Assembly: GCF_005047595.1 (NCBI RefSeq)
Contig: NZ_SUPL01000003.1
Location: 248,001-312,000 of the forward strand
Length of the DNA: 64,000 bases
Source: Pontimicrobium aquaticum
GTDB taxonomy: Bacteria; Bacteroidota; Bacteroidia; Flavobacteriales; Flavobacteriaceae
Direction: 5' to 3'
The notes under the pieces: generated by a model
What the model was told of the DNA's origin: nothing
The model's database searches: none
The model's input: only the letters and a program-made list of their open reading frames with translations
Shown: one piece after another, positions 33,227 to 42,468 of the stretch
Layout of the letters: every line of letters starts with the position of its first letter
How positions within the stretch are numbered: position 1 is the first letter of the stretch
Made by a program: the position numbers and the translations under genes

Positions 33227-34123
33227 ATGCTTTCGGTTTTAATTCCTGTTTATAATTATGATGTTACTGAGCTAGTAAATGAGTTACATAAGCAACTGGT
33301 TACTTCGGGAATTGATTTTGAAATATTAATTTTTGATGACGGTTCAAAATCTGAAATTAATAACATTAATTATAAACTTAACCAATTAGAAAATGTTGAG
33401 TTTAAGGAATTGCAAAAAAATGTTGGATTAAGCCAAAACAGAAATCTTTTAATAAAATCTTCAAAATTTGATTATTTAATTTTATTGGATGCTGATTCTT
33501 TATTAGTAGATGACTTGTTTATAAAACATTATTTACATGCTTTTAAGAATAATCCTGATATTGTTTATGGTGGTTTAACTCATCCTAAAGAAATTAAACC
33601 TGAACAAAAACTACGATGGAAGTATGGAAGGCATGCAGAGGAAGTTCCTGTTAATACTAGAGCAGAAAAACCATATAAATATATGAGAGGCAATAATACT
33701 GCATTCCATAAACGTGTATTTAAAATCGTAAACTTTGATAATTCTTTAACTAAGTATGGACACGAGGACACTCTTTTTGCTTACCAAGCTTTATTACAAA
33801 AATTAAATGTTTTACATATAGACAACCCCGTTTTACATGGAGATATCGATACAAATAATATTTTTATAGAAAAAACCGAAAAAGGAGTGGAAAATTTGCT
33901 TTTTATTTATAACTCTAAAAAAATCGATGCAGATTTTGTTAAAATTTTGAGCTTTTACAGAAAAATAGAAAAAATTAAACTAAAAGGAATTTTAGCTATA
34001 ACATTCACACTTTTTAGTCGACTAATCAAAAAACAACTAAACTCATCTAAACCTTCTTTATTTTTGTTTAATTTTTATAAGTTATCTTATATGTGCTATT
34101 ACGATCTTAACAGAAAAATTTAA
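33227..34123 (+). CDS. Family 2 glycosyltransferase
   Basis: A 298-residue GT-A-fold enzyme transferring a sugar from an NDP-sugar onto a lipid or glycan acceptor. It starts MLSVLIPVYNYDVTELVNEL; the first Asp pair is in IFDDGSKSEI and the metal site in LLDADSLLVDD. The tail (about 240-298) is basic and hydrophobic (KGILAITFTLFSRLIKKQL), so it may sit on the inner membrane. It follows ftsE after 2 bases, so the two are cotranscribed. It converges on the GT4 gene with the stop codons overlapping by 4 bases. It may belong to the polysaccharide cluster on its right. Confidence 0.88.
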   Translation: MLSVLIPVYNYDVTELVNELHKQLVTSGIDFEILIFDDGSKSEINNINYKLNQLENVEFKELQKNVGLSQNRNLLIKSSKFDYLILLDADSLLVDDLFIKHYLHAFKNNPDIVYGGLTHPKEIKPEQKLRWKYGRHAEEVPVNTRAEKPYKYMRGNNTAFHKRVFKIVNFDNSLTKYGHEDTLFAYQALLQKLNVLHIDNPVLHGDIDTNNIFIEKTEKGVENLLFIYNSKKIDADFVKILSFYRKIEKIKLKGILAITFTLFSRLIKKQLNSSKPSLFLFNFYKLSYMCYYDLNRKI

Positions 34124-35211
34124 CTGCTTAACGACTGAAATAATTCATGCCATTGTTTCATGATTTTATCTAAATTAAATTTTTCAGCAATTTGTTTAGC
34201 ATTATCCCCTAAAGTATTTCGTAATTCCTCATCTTTAATTAATAATTTAATTTTATTGGCATATGCATCCATATCAAAACTATTAATTAAAAAACTGTTT
34301 TCACCATCATTTATTAACTGTTTTGGACCAGAAGCACTATCAAAAGCTATTGTTGGTAAACCAAAAGCCATTGCCTCTAAGATTACCAATCCAAATGCTT
34401 CAGACGAAGAGGTGTTTAAAAGCATTGAGACTTTTGAATATTCTTCTGTAATGTTTTTTGTTGGAGGATATAGTTGAACTTGGTTATTAATATTAAGTTT
34501 TTCAATTAATCTTTTAAGTGCATATTCTTTATCACTTTCACCATAGATTTTAAGTGTCCAATCAGGATAATTTTCAACAACTTTTTTCCATACTTTTAGT
34601 AATATATCAAACTGTTTTTCGACTGAATGCCTTCCAACTGCTAAGGCTATTTTGTTTTTCAATTCAGACTGCTCAAAAGGTAGTTTTAAACAAAGAGGAT
34701 TAGGAATAACCTTAATATTATTGGCTTTCCAATCTTTTGTATCTTCATTATTTAATATAATAAAAGCTTGATAATTTTTAACATTATTATCTAGTATTAT
34801 ATTGGCTATTTTGTTTTTAATACGTTCTTTTAAAGTATTAACATCTATTTTTCTACTGCCATGTCGTTCGTAAACCAATGGCGTTTTAGTTTTAACAATG
34901 TAGGGTAGTAAATTTCCTTTAAAACCATTATCACAGTTTATAATAATGTTTGGCTGCACATTGTCAATAATATTTTGGAGCAACGTTTTATATTTAAACA
35001 AGTATCTAAAACCAAAGTTTTTGATGTCTATTTTATGAAAGACTATACGCTTATTGAACTCATAAAAAAACGTCTCAGAAGTATTATTAGTCGTCACTAC
35101 ATGAATGGTATATCCATACCTTTCAATTAAATAATTGAGCTTTACCGAAAGTACTCTTGCAACACCTCCAGAACCTTGTAAATTGGTTGTTATGTAAAGT
35201 AGTTTTGGCAA
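34120..35211 (-). CDS. Family 4 glycosyltransferase (polysaccharide cluster)
   Basis: A 363-residue GT-B-fold transferase. The N-terminal acceptor domain has GSGGVARVLSVKLNYL (about 12-27); the C-terminal donor domain (about 180-340) has AVGRHSVEKQFDILLKVW and the retaining GT4 motif EAFGLVILEAMAFGLP, the E-x7-E pair. Sugar and linkage cannot be told. It is the last gene of the minus-strand run, 4 bases after another GT4, and it is A+T-rich like its neighbours. No signal peptide, so cytoplasmic or loosely membrane-bound. Confidence 0.9.
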   Translation of the reverse strand: MPKLLYITTNLQGSGGVARVLSVKLNYLIERYGYTIHVVTTNNTSETFFYEFNKRIVFHKIDIKNFGFRYLFKYKTLLQNIIDNVQPNIIINCDNGFKGNLLPYIVKTKTPLVYERHGSRKIDVNTLKERIKNKIANIILDNNVKNYQAFIILNNEDTKDWKANNIKVIPNPLCLKLPFEQSELKNKIALAVGRHSVEKQFDILLKVWKKVVENYPDWTLKIYGESDKEYALKRLIEKLNINNQVQLYPPTKNITEEYSKVSMLLNTSSSEAFGLVILEAMAFGLPTIAFDSASGPKQLINDGENSFLINSFDMDAYANKIKLLIKDEELRNTLGDNAKQIAEKFNLDKIMKQWHELFQSLSS

Positions 35212-35215
35212 TAGA

Positions 35216-36313
35216 TTAATTCTTAAAGTTCATTACATCCAACCATTGATTACCTATTACATTAAGTGAAAATTTCTCTACACTCTTTAATGAATTGTCT
35301 TTACACTTTTTATATAATGCCTCATCTAGAATCATCAAATTTAATCCTTTGGTCAATTCTTCTAAATTCTGATCTTCAATTAAAAGTCCATTTTCTTTAT
35401 GATTGATTACTTCTCTTGGTCCAGTTGGACAACCAAAAGCAATAGCTGGTATATTACAACAAAGTGCTTCGATTAAAACCATAGGATGCCCTTCATGCCA
35501 ACTACTCAATACAAAAGCCTTAGCGTTTTTCATAAACTTGTACGGATTATCTTGAAAACCAAGGAAATGTACTTTGTTCTTTACATACATCTTTTCTGCT
35601 ACATGCTCCAGCTCTAACTGTTTTTTACCTTTACCTAAAATTACAAGATGCACTTGATTTTTTGGAAGTTTTGATTCGGCATATGACTCAATAAGTTTAT
35701 CAAACTGCTTTTGATCTGTATCAAAATGCCCAACTCCTATAACATACTCAAAGTCTAAATCTATAGGTTGCTCTTTTTTAGCCTCAATAACAGAGTGAAT
35801 TACAGGATTATAAATCATTGAAACATTTTTAAGTTTAGGATACTTCTTTTCAACCATTTCTTTCATTGCCTTGGTAATTGCTATAACTCTATAAGCCTTA
35901 CCATAAATTAACTGTGTCCAAAATCTGGATTTAGATAAATAAATTTCTAATTGTGAACTATGAATAGTATAAATGGTCTTTTTTTGCTCATAAATAAATT
36001 TAGAAATCATGTACTCCTGAAGAATACGTTTTCTAAATCTAAAATCGATAACAAAATCAAAATCTTGTTGTTTTATGTACTTTTTTAAAGCATTAAAACG
36101 CTTTATTTTATTGAAAATGGTATTAGACTTACTTTTTAGTTTTCCTAAATTATACAGTTCACCAGAATATTCGTACCCAATTTCATCATGTATAATGATG
36201 TTATGAACTTCAATATTTTTTTTATCAAAAAAGTTAGACAAATTAGCCATTACCCTAGCAGTGCCTCCACCATACATATGAAATCCTACTAAAGCAACTT
36301 TTTTTTTCTTCAT
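35216..36313 (-). CDS. Family 4 glycosyltransferase (polysaccharide cluster)
   Basis: A 365-residue GT-B-fold transferase. N-terminal domain with MYGGGTARVMANLSNFF (about 13-29); C-terminal donor-binding part with VIGVGHFDTDQKQFDKLI and the EGHPMVLIEALCCNIP pair (E-x7-E). It differs clearly from the GT4 that follows after 4 bases, so they probably add different sugars. It is divergent from the family 2 enzyme at 36404, with 90 bases between. Assigned to surface polysaccharide by context only. Confidence 0.9.
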   Translation of the reverse strand: MKKKKVALVGFHMYGGGTARVMANLSNFFDKKNIEVHNIIIHDEIGYEYSGELYNLGKLKSKSNTIFNKIKRFNALKKYIKQQDFDFVIDFRFRKRILQEYMISKFIYEQKKTIYTIHSSQLEIYLSKSRFWTQLIYGKAYRVIAITKAMKEMVEKKYPKLKNVSMIYNPVIHSVIEAKKEQPIDLDFEYVIGVGHFDTDQKQFDKLIESYAESKLPKNQVHLVILGKGKKQLELEHVAEKMYVKNKVHFLGFQDNPYKFMKNAKAFVLSSWHEGHPMVLIEALCCNIPAIAFGCPTGPREVINHKENGLLIEDQNLEELTKGLNLMILDEALYKKCKDNSLKSVEKFSLNVIGNQWLDVMNFKN

Positions 36314-36403
36314 TATTGAGTAACAGTTTCTTCAAAAATAAATGATTAATTCGTTTATTCTATTTTTCTTTATTCTAAATTTATGCAATATTAGTTTTCT
36401 TGT

Positions 36404-37354
36404 ATGATTTTGCTTTCTATACATCTTATAACTTACAATAACGAACCACATATTGAAGATACACTTCAATCTATTTTAAAACAAAATGTTGATTTTGATT
36501 ATGAGATTATTGTTGGTGACGACCGCTCAACAGATGGCACTTACAGTATTATTGAAACGTATGCGGAAAAACACCCTAACTTATTTAACATTAAAAAGAA
36601 CACTAAGCAATTAGGCATCCTTAAAAATTTTAAAACAACTTTAGATAGGTGCAGCGGTACTTTTGTATTTGATATTGCTGGTGACGATATGTTAAAAACA
36701 AATGATGCACTACAAAAAATGGTAGATGTACTTAAAAGTGACAGCAAACTAGGGTTTGTGGATTCTGGGTTTGATAGTTTTTATGAAGAAACCAAAAAAA
36801 CTATCGCTTTTAAAAACAAAACCATACTCCTTGGTTCTAAAAAAGATTACAAAGATGCTATTTTGCTAGGCAATATTGCACCTATTGGACATTGTTACAG
36901 AAAAGAACTTCTTTATAGGTATGTTGATTTCAATACCTATCTAAATATGGATTTAACCATTGAAGATTATCCTATTTTGGTTGATATGGTTATGAATACC
37001 GATTTTGAAAGAATTAATGAATCTCTTCACATTTACAGAGTTCATGATCACTCTCATTCTCACCAAAAGAATTTGGACGAGCTCGTGTTTCAAAAGAATC
37101 AAATGAAAAAACTATTTGATTTTTTTTCGAAAAAATACAATGTCTCTAAAGAAATAAGAGACCTCTATTTAAATAATCATTATAAAACTATGCTGTTTTA
37201 CGCTGGTTATTTCAGTAATAAAAAGTTAGGAAAAGAAGTTTATAAAAACATTAATTCAAAATCTGTAAAAGATAGAATTCATTATGTAGCTAGTCAGTTC
37301 CCTATAATTAGAAAGTTGATTGCTTTGAGAAAGAAAGTAAAATTAACTAGATAA
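36404..37354 (+). CDS. Family 2 glycosyltransferase (polysaccharide cluster)
   Basis: A 316-residue GT-A-fold transferase starting MILLSIHLITYNNEPHIEDTL, with EIIVGDDRSTDGTYSII (about 33-49) and the metal site FDIAGDDMLK (about 87-96). The C-terminal part has a conserved-looking VHDHSHSHQK and a basic end. It is on the plus strand inside an otherwise minus-strand cluster and its 3' end overlaps the FdtA-like gene by 12 bases. It thus needs its own promoter; upstream TAGTTTTC is a weak -7 match only. Confidence 0.9.
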   Translation: MILLSIHLITYNNEPHIEDTLQSILKQNVDFDYEIIVGDDRSTDGTYSIIETYAEKHPNLFNIKKNTKQLGILKNFKTTLDRCSGTFVFDIAGDDMLKTNDALQKMVDVLKSDSKLGFVDSGFDSFYEETKKTIAFKNKTILLGSKKDYKDAILLGNIAPIGHCYRKELLYRYVDFNTYLNMDLTIEDYPILVDMVMNTDFERINESLHIYRVHDHSHSHQKNLDELVFQKNQMKKLFDFFSKKYNVSKEIRDLYLNNHYKTMLFYAGYFSNKKLGKEVYKNINSKSVKDRIHYVASQFPIIRKLIALRKKVKLTR

Positions 37355-37741
37355 AAACTGCTTAAAATCTCTAATATAATCGTCCTCATTATAAGTCTCG
37401 GAGGCAACCACAAGGCAAATAGCTCCTGAGGAAAACTCTTCAATTTCCCTCCAAACCATATTAGGAATTAGCAACCCTTTATTAGGCTTGTTTAAAGTTA
37501 TTATTTGCTGATGTCCATGTATATCGTTTAAAACCACATCAAAACTGCCACTAATCGCAATTAACAATTGTTGCAATTTCTTATGAGCATGACCACCTCG
37601 ATAGGAACCACTTGGTACATCGTATAAATAATAAACTCTCTTTATATTAAAAGGAATTACATCGTTTTCTATAACAGATAAATTACCTCTAACGTCGGTT
37701 ATCTTTGGAATATCTATTATTTTAATATTGTTTAAACTCAA
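37343..37741 (-). CDS. FdtA/QdtA-type cupin, dTDP-4-keto-6-deoxyglucose 3,4-ketoisomerase
   Basis: A 132-residue cupin that, by family, isomerises dTDP-4-keto-6-deoxy-D-glucose to the 3-keto sugar before amination. It shows RVYYLYDVPSGSYRGGHAHK (about 35-54), with the His pair, IPNMVWREIEEFS and the C-terminal ASETYNEDDYIRDF, all typical for FdtA/WxcM cupins. Its partner aminotransferase (FdtB-like) is four genes upstream in the same run. FdtA and QdtA differ in product stereochemistry, which I cannot decide. It is the last gene of the run from 43705, 1 base after the flippase. Confidence 0.87.
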   Translation of the reverse strand: MSLNNIKIIDIPKITDVRGNLSVIENDVIPFNIKRVYYLYDVPSGSYRGGHAHKKLQQLLIAISGSFDVVLNDIHGHQQIITLNKPNKGLLIPNMVWREIEEFSSGAICLVVASETYNEDDYIRDFKQFLSS

Positions 37742-37742
37742 C

Positions 37743-39224
37743 TTATTTACGTTTTGTTATCCGTTTTTTTAGTTCCTTAACTAAATCGGTTTCTTTATCT
37801 AATCTATTGATGCTAAAAATACTTGATGTAATAATAAAAACAAATAATAACCCATATTTTAAATACATATTATTAATATAAGTTATTAAAAAAGCTCCAA
37901 AACAAAACACTATACAAACAAGAAGAGCTTTATAAAATTTGGTTTCAAATTTAAATTCATACTTGCTTTTGGCAATTATTTTCACACCTATTAAGTACAT
38001 AACATAATATACCAAATAACTTACTCCAACACCTGTAAGTCCTCCATAAACATATCCAAAAACACTCATCAAAATTAATAAAAAGCTAAACGTAACTTCA
38101 GTTATTAAATATAGTTTTGAGTCGCCTTTTGCTACTAGAATATAGCCCATGGACCATGATATAGCTTTAAATAGTGTGGCTAAAATTCCGAAAGTGAGAA
38201 CACCTATAATTGGCATAAATTCTTTAGTAAACAAAATACTAATGATTGTAGGAATGAATGCTAGAAATATGACAATTATGGGAGTTAACAGCAAAATAGC
38301 AACATAAGCTTGCTGGTTAACCACATTAAGCATTTTTGTAGGCTCGTTTACAATTGAAGATAATCTTGGAAAATAATCTTTACTCATGGCAGTAAAAATC
38401 ACTCCAACATAGGCATTAATAATTATAAAAGCAGCATTATAAAAACCAACTTCTTCAATACCACCTTTATTGGTTATGAATATTTGTGTAGCATAAATAG
38501 AAACAATAGTTGCCAAACTCCCAAGACTTAAAACAAAGCCCAATCTTACCATTGATTTTCCTTCATGGATAGTATCTTCTAATGTTAGTTTTGGTTGCTT
38601 GATATATTCCTTTCTGCTATAAAGCCAAGAAAATATATAGGTAAAAAAAGCAATTAAAATAATAGCTGGGACAATACCATCAATACCATAATAATAGTAC
38701 AATGGCACTATAACAATTAAACTACAGAAGCTTCCCCATAACGAAGCTTTTGCAAGCTTTTTTAATCTTCTTAAGCCCTGTAAAATTGCCAAGTTCCCAA
38801 CAGTTAATTGGTTAAACAACACAGCTAAAGACAAAAGCATAAACGAGATAGTATGAATAGAATTATTAAAAACTAACTCACTTAACCAAGAAGAAAGCAC
38901 AAAAGTGATGATAGCTCCTAGTAATCCTGTTATCCAACATAATCGTTTTAAAACATTTATAAGTTTTATGGTTTTACTTTCATCTTTATCCTTAAATGCT
39001 GAAATCTCTTTTACAGCACTAACATCTAAACCTAATTGAGAAAAACCAGTGATAACATTTAAAGTAGAATTTAATACACCCACAATACCCATTCCTGTTG
39101 GACCAATAAGTATCGCTGCTAGTTTTGATTTAGCAATGGAAATTAAAACACTTAAAATTTGAACACCACTAAATAAAGACGTTGCTTTTAAAATGTTGCG
39201 ATATGATTTTTTATCATTATTCAT
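37743..39224 (-). CDS. Wzx-type polysaccharide flippase (first of two)
   Basis: A 493-residue membrane protein of the MOP superfamily, which moves lipid-linked oligosaccharides across the inner membrane. By hydropathy it has about 12-14 segments. The N terminus has LAAILIGPTGMGIVGVLNSTLNVI (split by family as AILIGPTGMGIVG), the usual first-helix signature. It overlaps the PhyH-like gene by 8 bases (start ATG at 39224), so the two are translationally coupled. A second Wzx lies at 40066. Two flippases may point to two glycans or to acquisition of a second cluster. Confidence 0.88.
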   Translation of the reverse strand: MNNDKKSYRNILKATSLFSGVQILSVLISIAKSKLAAILIGPTGMGIVGVLNSTLNVITGFSQLGLDVSAVKEISAFKDKDESKTIKLINVLKRLCWITGLLGAIITFVLSSWLSELVFNNSIHTISFMLLSLAVLFNQLTVGNLAILQGLRRLKKLAKASLWGSFCSLIVIVPLYYYYGIDGIVPAIILIAFFTYIFSWLYSRKEYIKQPKLTLEDTIHEGKSMVRLGFVLSLGSLATIVSIYATQIFITNKGGIEEVGFYNAAFIIINAYVGVIFTAMSKDYFPRLSSIVNEPTKMLNVVNQQAYVAILLLTPIIVIFLAFIPTIISILFTKEFMPIIGVLTFGILATLFKAISWSMGYILVAKGDSKLYLITEVTFSFLLILMSVFGYVYGGLTGVGVSYLVYYVMYLIGVKIIAKSKYEFKFETKFYKALLVCIVFCFGAFLITYINNMYLKYGLLFVFIITSSIFSINRLDKETDLVKELKKRITKRK

Positions 39225-40050
39225 GTACTCTAGGAAAACGTAATTCTAAAGAAACTCTAGTAACATCACTATTGTTTATGGCTGCACCATGAATTAAAAA
39301 AGGCGTAAAAATTAATGCTTCTCCTTGTTTAGGGTTTGGTCTAACCATATTAAGCATACCTTGTTTTGTTTTTAAAATACATGGTACATAATACGTGTTG
39401 CCATTAATTTTAGCACCTTTACTTTTAGTTCTAAAGATATCGCTTTCTTTTATTAAATGGCTTCCAGGACAAACAGGTAAAGATGTTTGTTCGTTACATC
39501 CCTCAATAGGAATCCAGACATTAATAATATCTTTCCAATAACTTAAATATCCATCTCTGTGTGGAGGGTTTATATCTAAGGAGTTTGGTCTATTAATTCG
39601 TATTTGCACATGTGTTTTTTTTAACTCTTCAATCCATGAAGTAAATTTATAACCCAATATTTTTCCAAATCGCTCGGCCAATGCATTAATATCAAAGTTA
39701 AAATCTCCATTAGTTAAATTTCTTGTAATATCAATGACTTTTAAATGAAGTGCATCATTATGCACAATTTTATGATAATTGCTCAAAGTAAAAGTATCTT
39801 CATTAAATTTGATATTATTTAATTTTAAAGCTTTAATAATATTTGTGTATATGGAATGCTTGAGGTTATCAAACTCATTTTCCTCAATTACTTTTACACA
39901 AGCATACCCTAAAGATTCCCAATCTGTTTTAGATATAACACTGTGTTCTTTTTCATAAAGCAACTCTTCTTTTCCCCAAAAGAAATCGCCTTCAACTTGA
40001 AATTCAAATTTTGAAGCATCAATGTTTACATAACAATTTTTTTTGTTCAT
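39217..40050 (-). CDS. PhyH-type Fe(II)/2-oxoglutarate dioxygenase
   Basis: A 277-residue oxygenase of the phytanoyl-CoA dioxygenase family. The iron ligands are seen as His and Asp in PPHRDGYLSYW (about 175-185) and a distal His in FLIHGAAINN (about 250-259), with the 2-oxoglutarate Arg in TRVSLELRF. Substrate unknown: the position between two flippase genes and beside sugar enzymes suggests hydroxylation or desaturation of a nucleotide-sugar or glycan substituent. Such enzymes are seen in other O-antigen clusters. It starts 15 bases after the upstream flippase stops and overlaps the next flippase. Confidence 0.82.
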   Translation of the reverse strand: MNKKNCYVNIDASKFEFQVEGDFFWGKEELLYEKEHSVISKTDWESLGYACVKVIEENEFDNLKHSIYTNIIKALKLNNIKFNEDTFTLSNYHKIVHNDALHLKVIDITRNLTNGDFNFDINALAERFGKILGYKFTSWIEELKKTHVQIRINRPNSLDINPPHRDGYLSYWKDIINVWIPIEGCNEQTSLPVCPGSHLIKESDIFRTKSKGAKINGNTYYVPCILKTKQGMLNMVRPNPKQGEALIFTPFLIHGAAINNSDVTRVSLELRFPRVHE

Positions 40051-40065
40051 ATTTCAGGAGTTTAT

Positions 40066-41367
40066 TTACTCATCAGGTTCAGGTATTACACCAAATATAG
40101 AGCTACTAAAAATTAACAATATAATTATAAAGTACATTACATAACTAATAAAATGTGCCATATTAGCACCAACAACCCCAAACATATCAACTAAATAAAT
40201 ACTTGTAAAATAAGTCATAAAAACCAGGAATAATTCTGTTATTACAAAATGCCAAAACATTTTTTTAGCAATAAAATTATACGCAATTAATACTGATAAA
40301 ATTTTAATAAAATCACCTAATAGTTGCCATCCAAATAATTGCTCAACAGGTGTAAAATCGTCAGTTAAAAATAATAATACAATAAAAGGTTTAAGCAAAT
40401 AAATTACTAAAAGCCCCAAACCAAAAACTGGTGCTATATTTTTGTAAAAGCCTAACACCTCAGCCTTGAATTCTTTCTTATCCTTAATTTCAGTGAATCT
40501 TGGTAAAAAATAAAGTGTCATTAATGAGTTTACAAACATTAAATAATAGGTTGAAATCCTATTCATTGCCTCCCAGTAACCTGCACTATTCATACCTTGG
40601 GAAGTAATTATATAATTTCTAATAGCGATCATCACTAATGGCAAAATAATTCCTGACACAATAGCCATTAAAACAAATGGAGCAAACTTTTTTATCCATT
40701 TAAAATCTATATTTTCAACCCTAATTTGACTTATTAAACTTCGTCTATTTAAAATACCTACAAGTGTAATTAAAAATATAAGCGAAGGTGAAATAACTAC
40801 CGAAATAAGTGCGCCATCAATGTTATCTTTCCATATTAACAACAGGGTTACTGCTAACCCCATGAGTTGTCCAATAATATTTATAACTAACAGTATTCTA
40901 TATTTTGAAAATCCATTCATAATAGAAAAACAAAACATGTTTAGTGAGTAGAAAGGCACTGCCAATGCCATAATTTTTATGATGTAAGTAAAATTATATC
41001 GATTAGAAAATAAAAAAGCATTTAAGGCTTCAGCGTTGTAATAACACAGTAAACTCACTAAAATCGTGGCAAAAAAACCTGCATAGTAGGCAGTAGAAAT
41101 TGTTTTACTTAGTTTAGATGCATCTTCTTTAAATTTTCCAATAAACTTTACAACACCATTATACAAACCAAGTGTTGCAAATGTTTGGATTGAGGTGAAA
41201 AAACTTCTTAAATTACCTATTAAAGCTAATCCTTCGGCACCAATAAAAATTGCTACAAACTTTGTGGTTAAAAAGCCTGAAACAATCTTAGTTAAAACTG
41301 TGGCAGAATGTAACCAAGCAACTTTAACTAAAACCTTGCTATTAATATACTTTATTAACTTTTTCAA
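40066..41367 (-). CDS. Wzx-type polysaccharide flippase (second of two)
   Basis: A 433-residue MOP-superfamily membrane protein with about 12 hydrophobic segments, starting MKKLIKYINSKVLVKVAWLH and with KFVAIFIGAEGLALIGNLRS (about 35-54), the usual start of Wzx proteins of the O-antigen translocase branch. It is 1 base after the aminotransferase gene stops, so it belongs to the same transcript. It shares little with the other flippase by eye beyond the fold pattern, so it is not a recent duplicate. Confidence 0.88.
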   Translation of the reverse strand: MKKLIKYINSKVLVKVAWLHSATVLTKIVSGFLTTKFVAIFIGAEGLALIGNLRSFFTSIQTFATLGLYNGVVKFIGKFKEDASKLSKTISTAYYAGFFATILVSLLCYYNAEALNAFLFSNRYNFTYIIKIMALAVPFYSLNMFCFSIMNGFSKYRILLVINIIGQLMGLAVTLLLIWKDNIDGALISVVISPSLIFLITLVGILNRRSLISQIRVENIDFKWIKKFAPFVLMAIVSGIILPLVMIAIRNYIITSQGMNSAGYWEAMNRISTYYLMFVNSLMTLYFLPRFTEIKDKKEFKAEVLGFYKNIAPVFGLGLLVIYLLKPFIVLLFLTDDFTPVEQLFGWQLLGDFIKILSVLIAYNFIAKKMFWHFVITELFLVFMTYFTSIYLVDMFGVVGANMAHFISYVMYFIIILLIFSSSIFGVIPEPDE

Positions 41368-42468
41368 TTAGTAGGTATTTATTAGCTCAATAATTTTTTG
41401 CACATCTTGTTTGTTCATTGTTGGGTACAATGGCAAACTTACAACTGTTTTATGAATTTTTTCAGTAATTGGAAGGTTTAAATAAGAATATTCTTTCAAA
41501 GCCTTTTGCTTATGAGGTGGAATTGGGTAATGAATTAGGGTTTCTACACCTTTTTTATTCAAGTAGTTTACAAAATTATCTCTATTATCAACTCTTATAA
41601 CAAATTGATGAAATACATGGTCACCATCTTTTGAAAAATTTGGTAACTTAATTTTATTAGAACTTATTTTAGAAAAATATGTATTGGCTATTTCAGTTCT
41701 GTGACCATTATCTCGATCTAGAAAAGGTAATTTAATATTCAAAAACATAGCTTGAATTTCGTCTAATCTAGAGTTATAACCCTTTACTGCGTTAACATAC
41801 TTTGAGTCTGCTCCATAATTACTCAATTTACGAATCATGTTGGCTAATTCAAGATTGTTTGTAGTAACACAACCTCCATCTCCTAAAGCGCCAAGGTTTT
41901 TACTTGGGTAAAAACTAAATCCAGCCGCATTACCAAAATTTCCAGCTTTTACACCATCATTATTTTTAGCACCATGTGCTTGAGCAGCATCTTCAATAAG
42001 TAAGAGGTTATATTTTTTTACTAACTCGCTAATTGAATTCATATCAGCTAATTGCCCATATAAATGTACAGCCATTACTGCTCTTGTTTTCCAAGTAATA
42101 GCATCTTCTACTTTAGTAGGAGATATATTAAAGGTCTCTTCATCTGGTTCAATCAAAACAGGATGTAATCCTGCATGGATAATAGCTAATATTGAGGCTA
42201 TATAAGTATTTGCAGGAACTATTACTTCATCACCTTTTTCCAACAAACCAAGCTCTATATAGGCTTTAAAAATTAATATTAAAGCATCTAAACCATTTGC
42301 AGTACCAATACAAAATTTAGTGCCACAATAATTTGCAAAATTAGTTTCAAAAGTATCTACCTCATCACCTAAAATATAGCTTCCTGAAGCTAAAAAACCA
42401 GTATATGCTTTTATAAATTCTTTGTCAAAGCGCTTATTAATACTATGCAAATCCATAAAACGAATCAT
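41368..42468 (-). CDS. DegT/DnrJ/EryC1-family PLP sugar aminotransferase (FdtB-like)
   Basis: A 366-residue PLP enzyme that transfers an amino group to a keto-sugar nucleotide. It has ANTYIASILAIIHAG (about 85-99), the Asp of IEDAAQAHGA (about 158-167), and the PLP lysine in SFYPSKNLGALGDGG (about 184-198). It starts MIRFMDLHSINKRF, as in FdtB/QdtB-type enzymes. Together with the FdtA-like cupin it would give a dTDP-3-amino-3,6-dideoxyhexose. The dTDP-glucose precursors need RmlA and RmlB, which are not in this window. The start overlaps the FemAB-like gene by 4 bases. Confidence 0.9.
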   Translation of the reverse strand: MIRFMDLHSINKRFDKEFIKAYTGFLASGSYILGDEVDTFETNFANYCGTKFCIGTANGLDALILIFKAYIELGLLEKGDEVIVPANTYIASILAIIHAGLHPVLIEPDEETFNISPTKVEDAITWKTRAVMAVHLYGQLADMNSISELVKKYNLLLIEDAAQAHGAKNNDGVKAGNFGNAAGFSFYPSKNLGALGDGGCVTTNNLELANMIRKLSNYGADSKYVNAVKGYNSRLDEIQAMFLNIKLPFLDRDNGHRTEIANTYFSKISSNKIKLPNFSKDGDHVFHQFVIRVDNRDNFVNYLNKKGVETLIHYPIPPHKQKALKEYSYLNLPITEKIHKTVVSLPLYPTMNKQDVQKIIELINTY

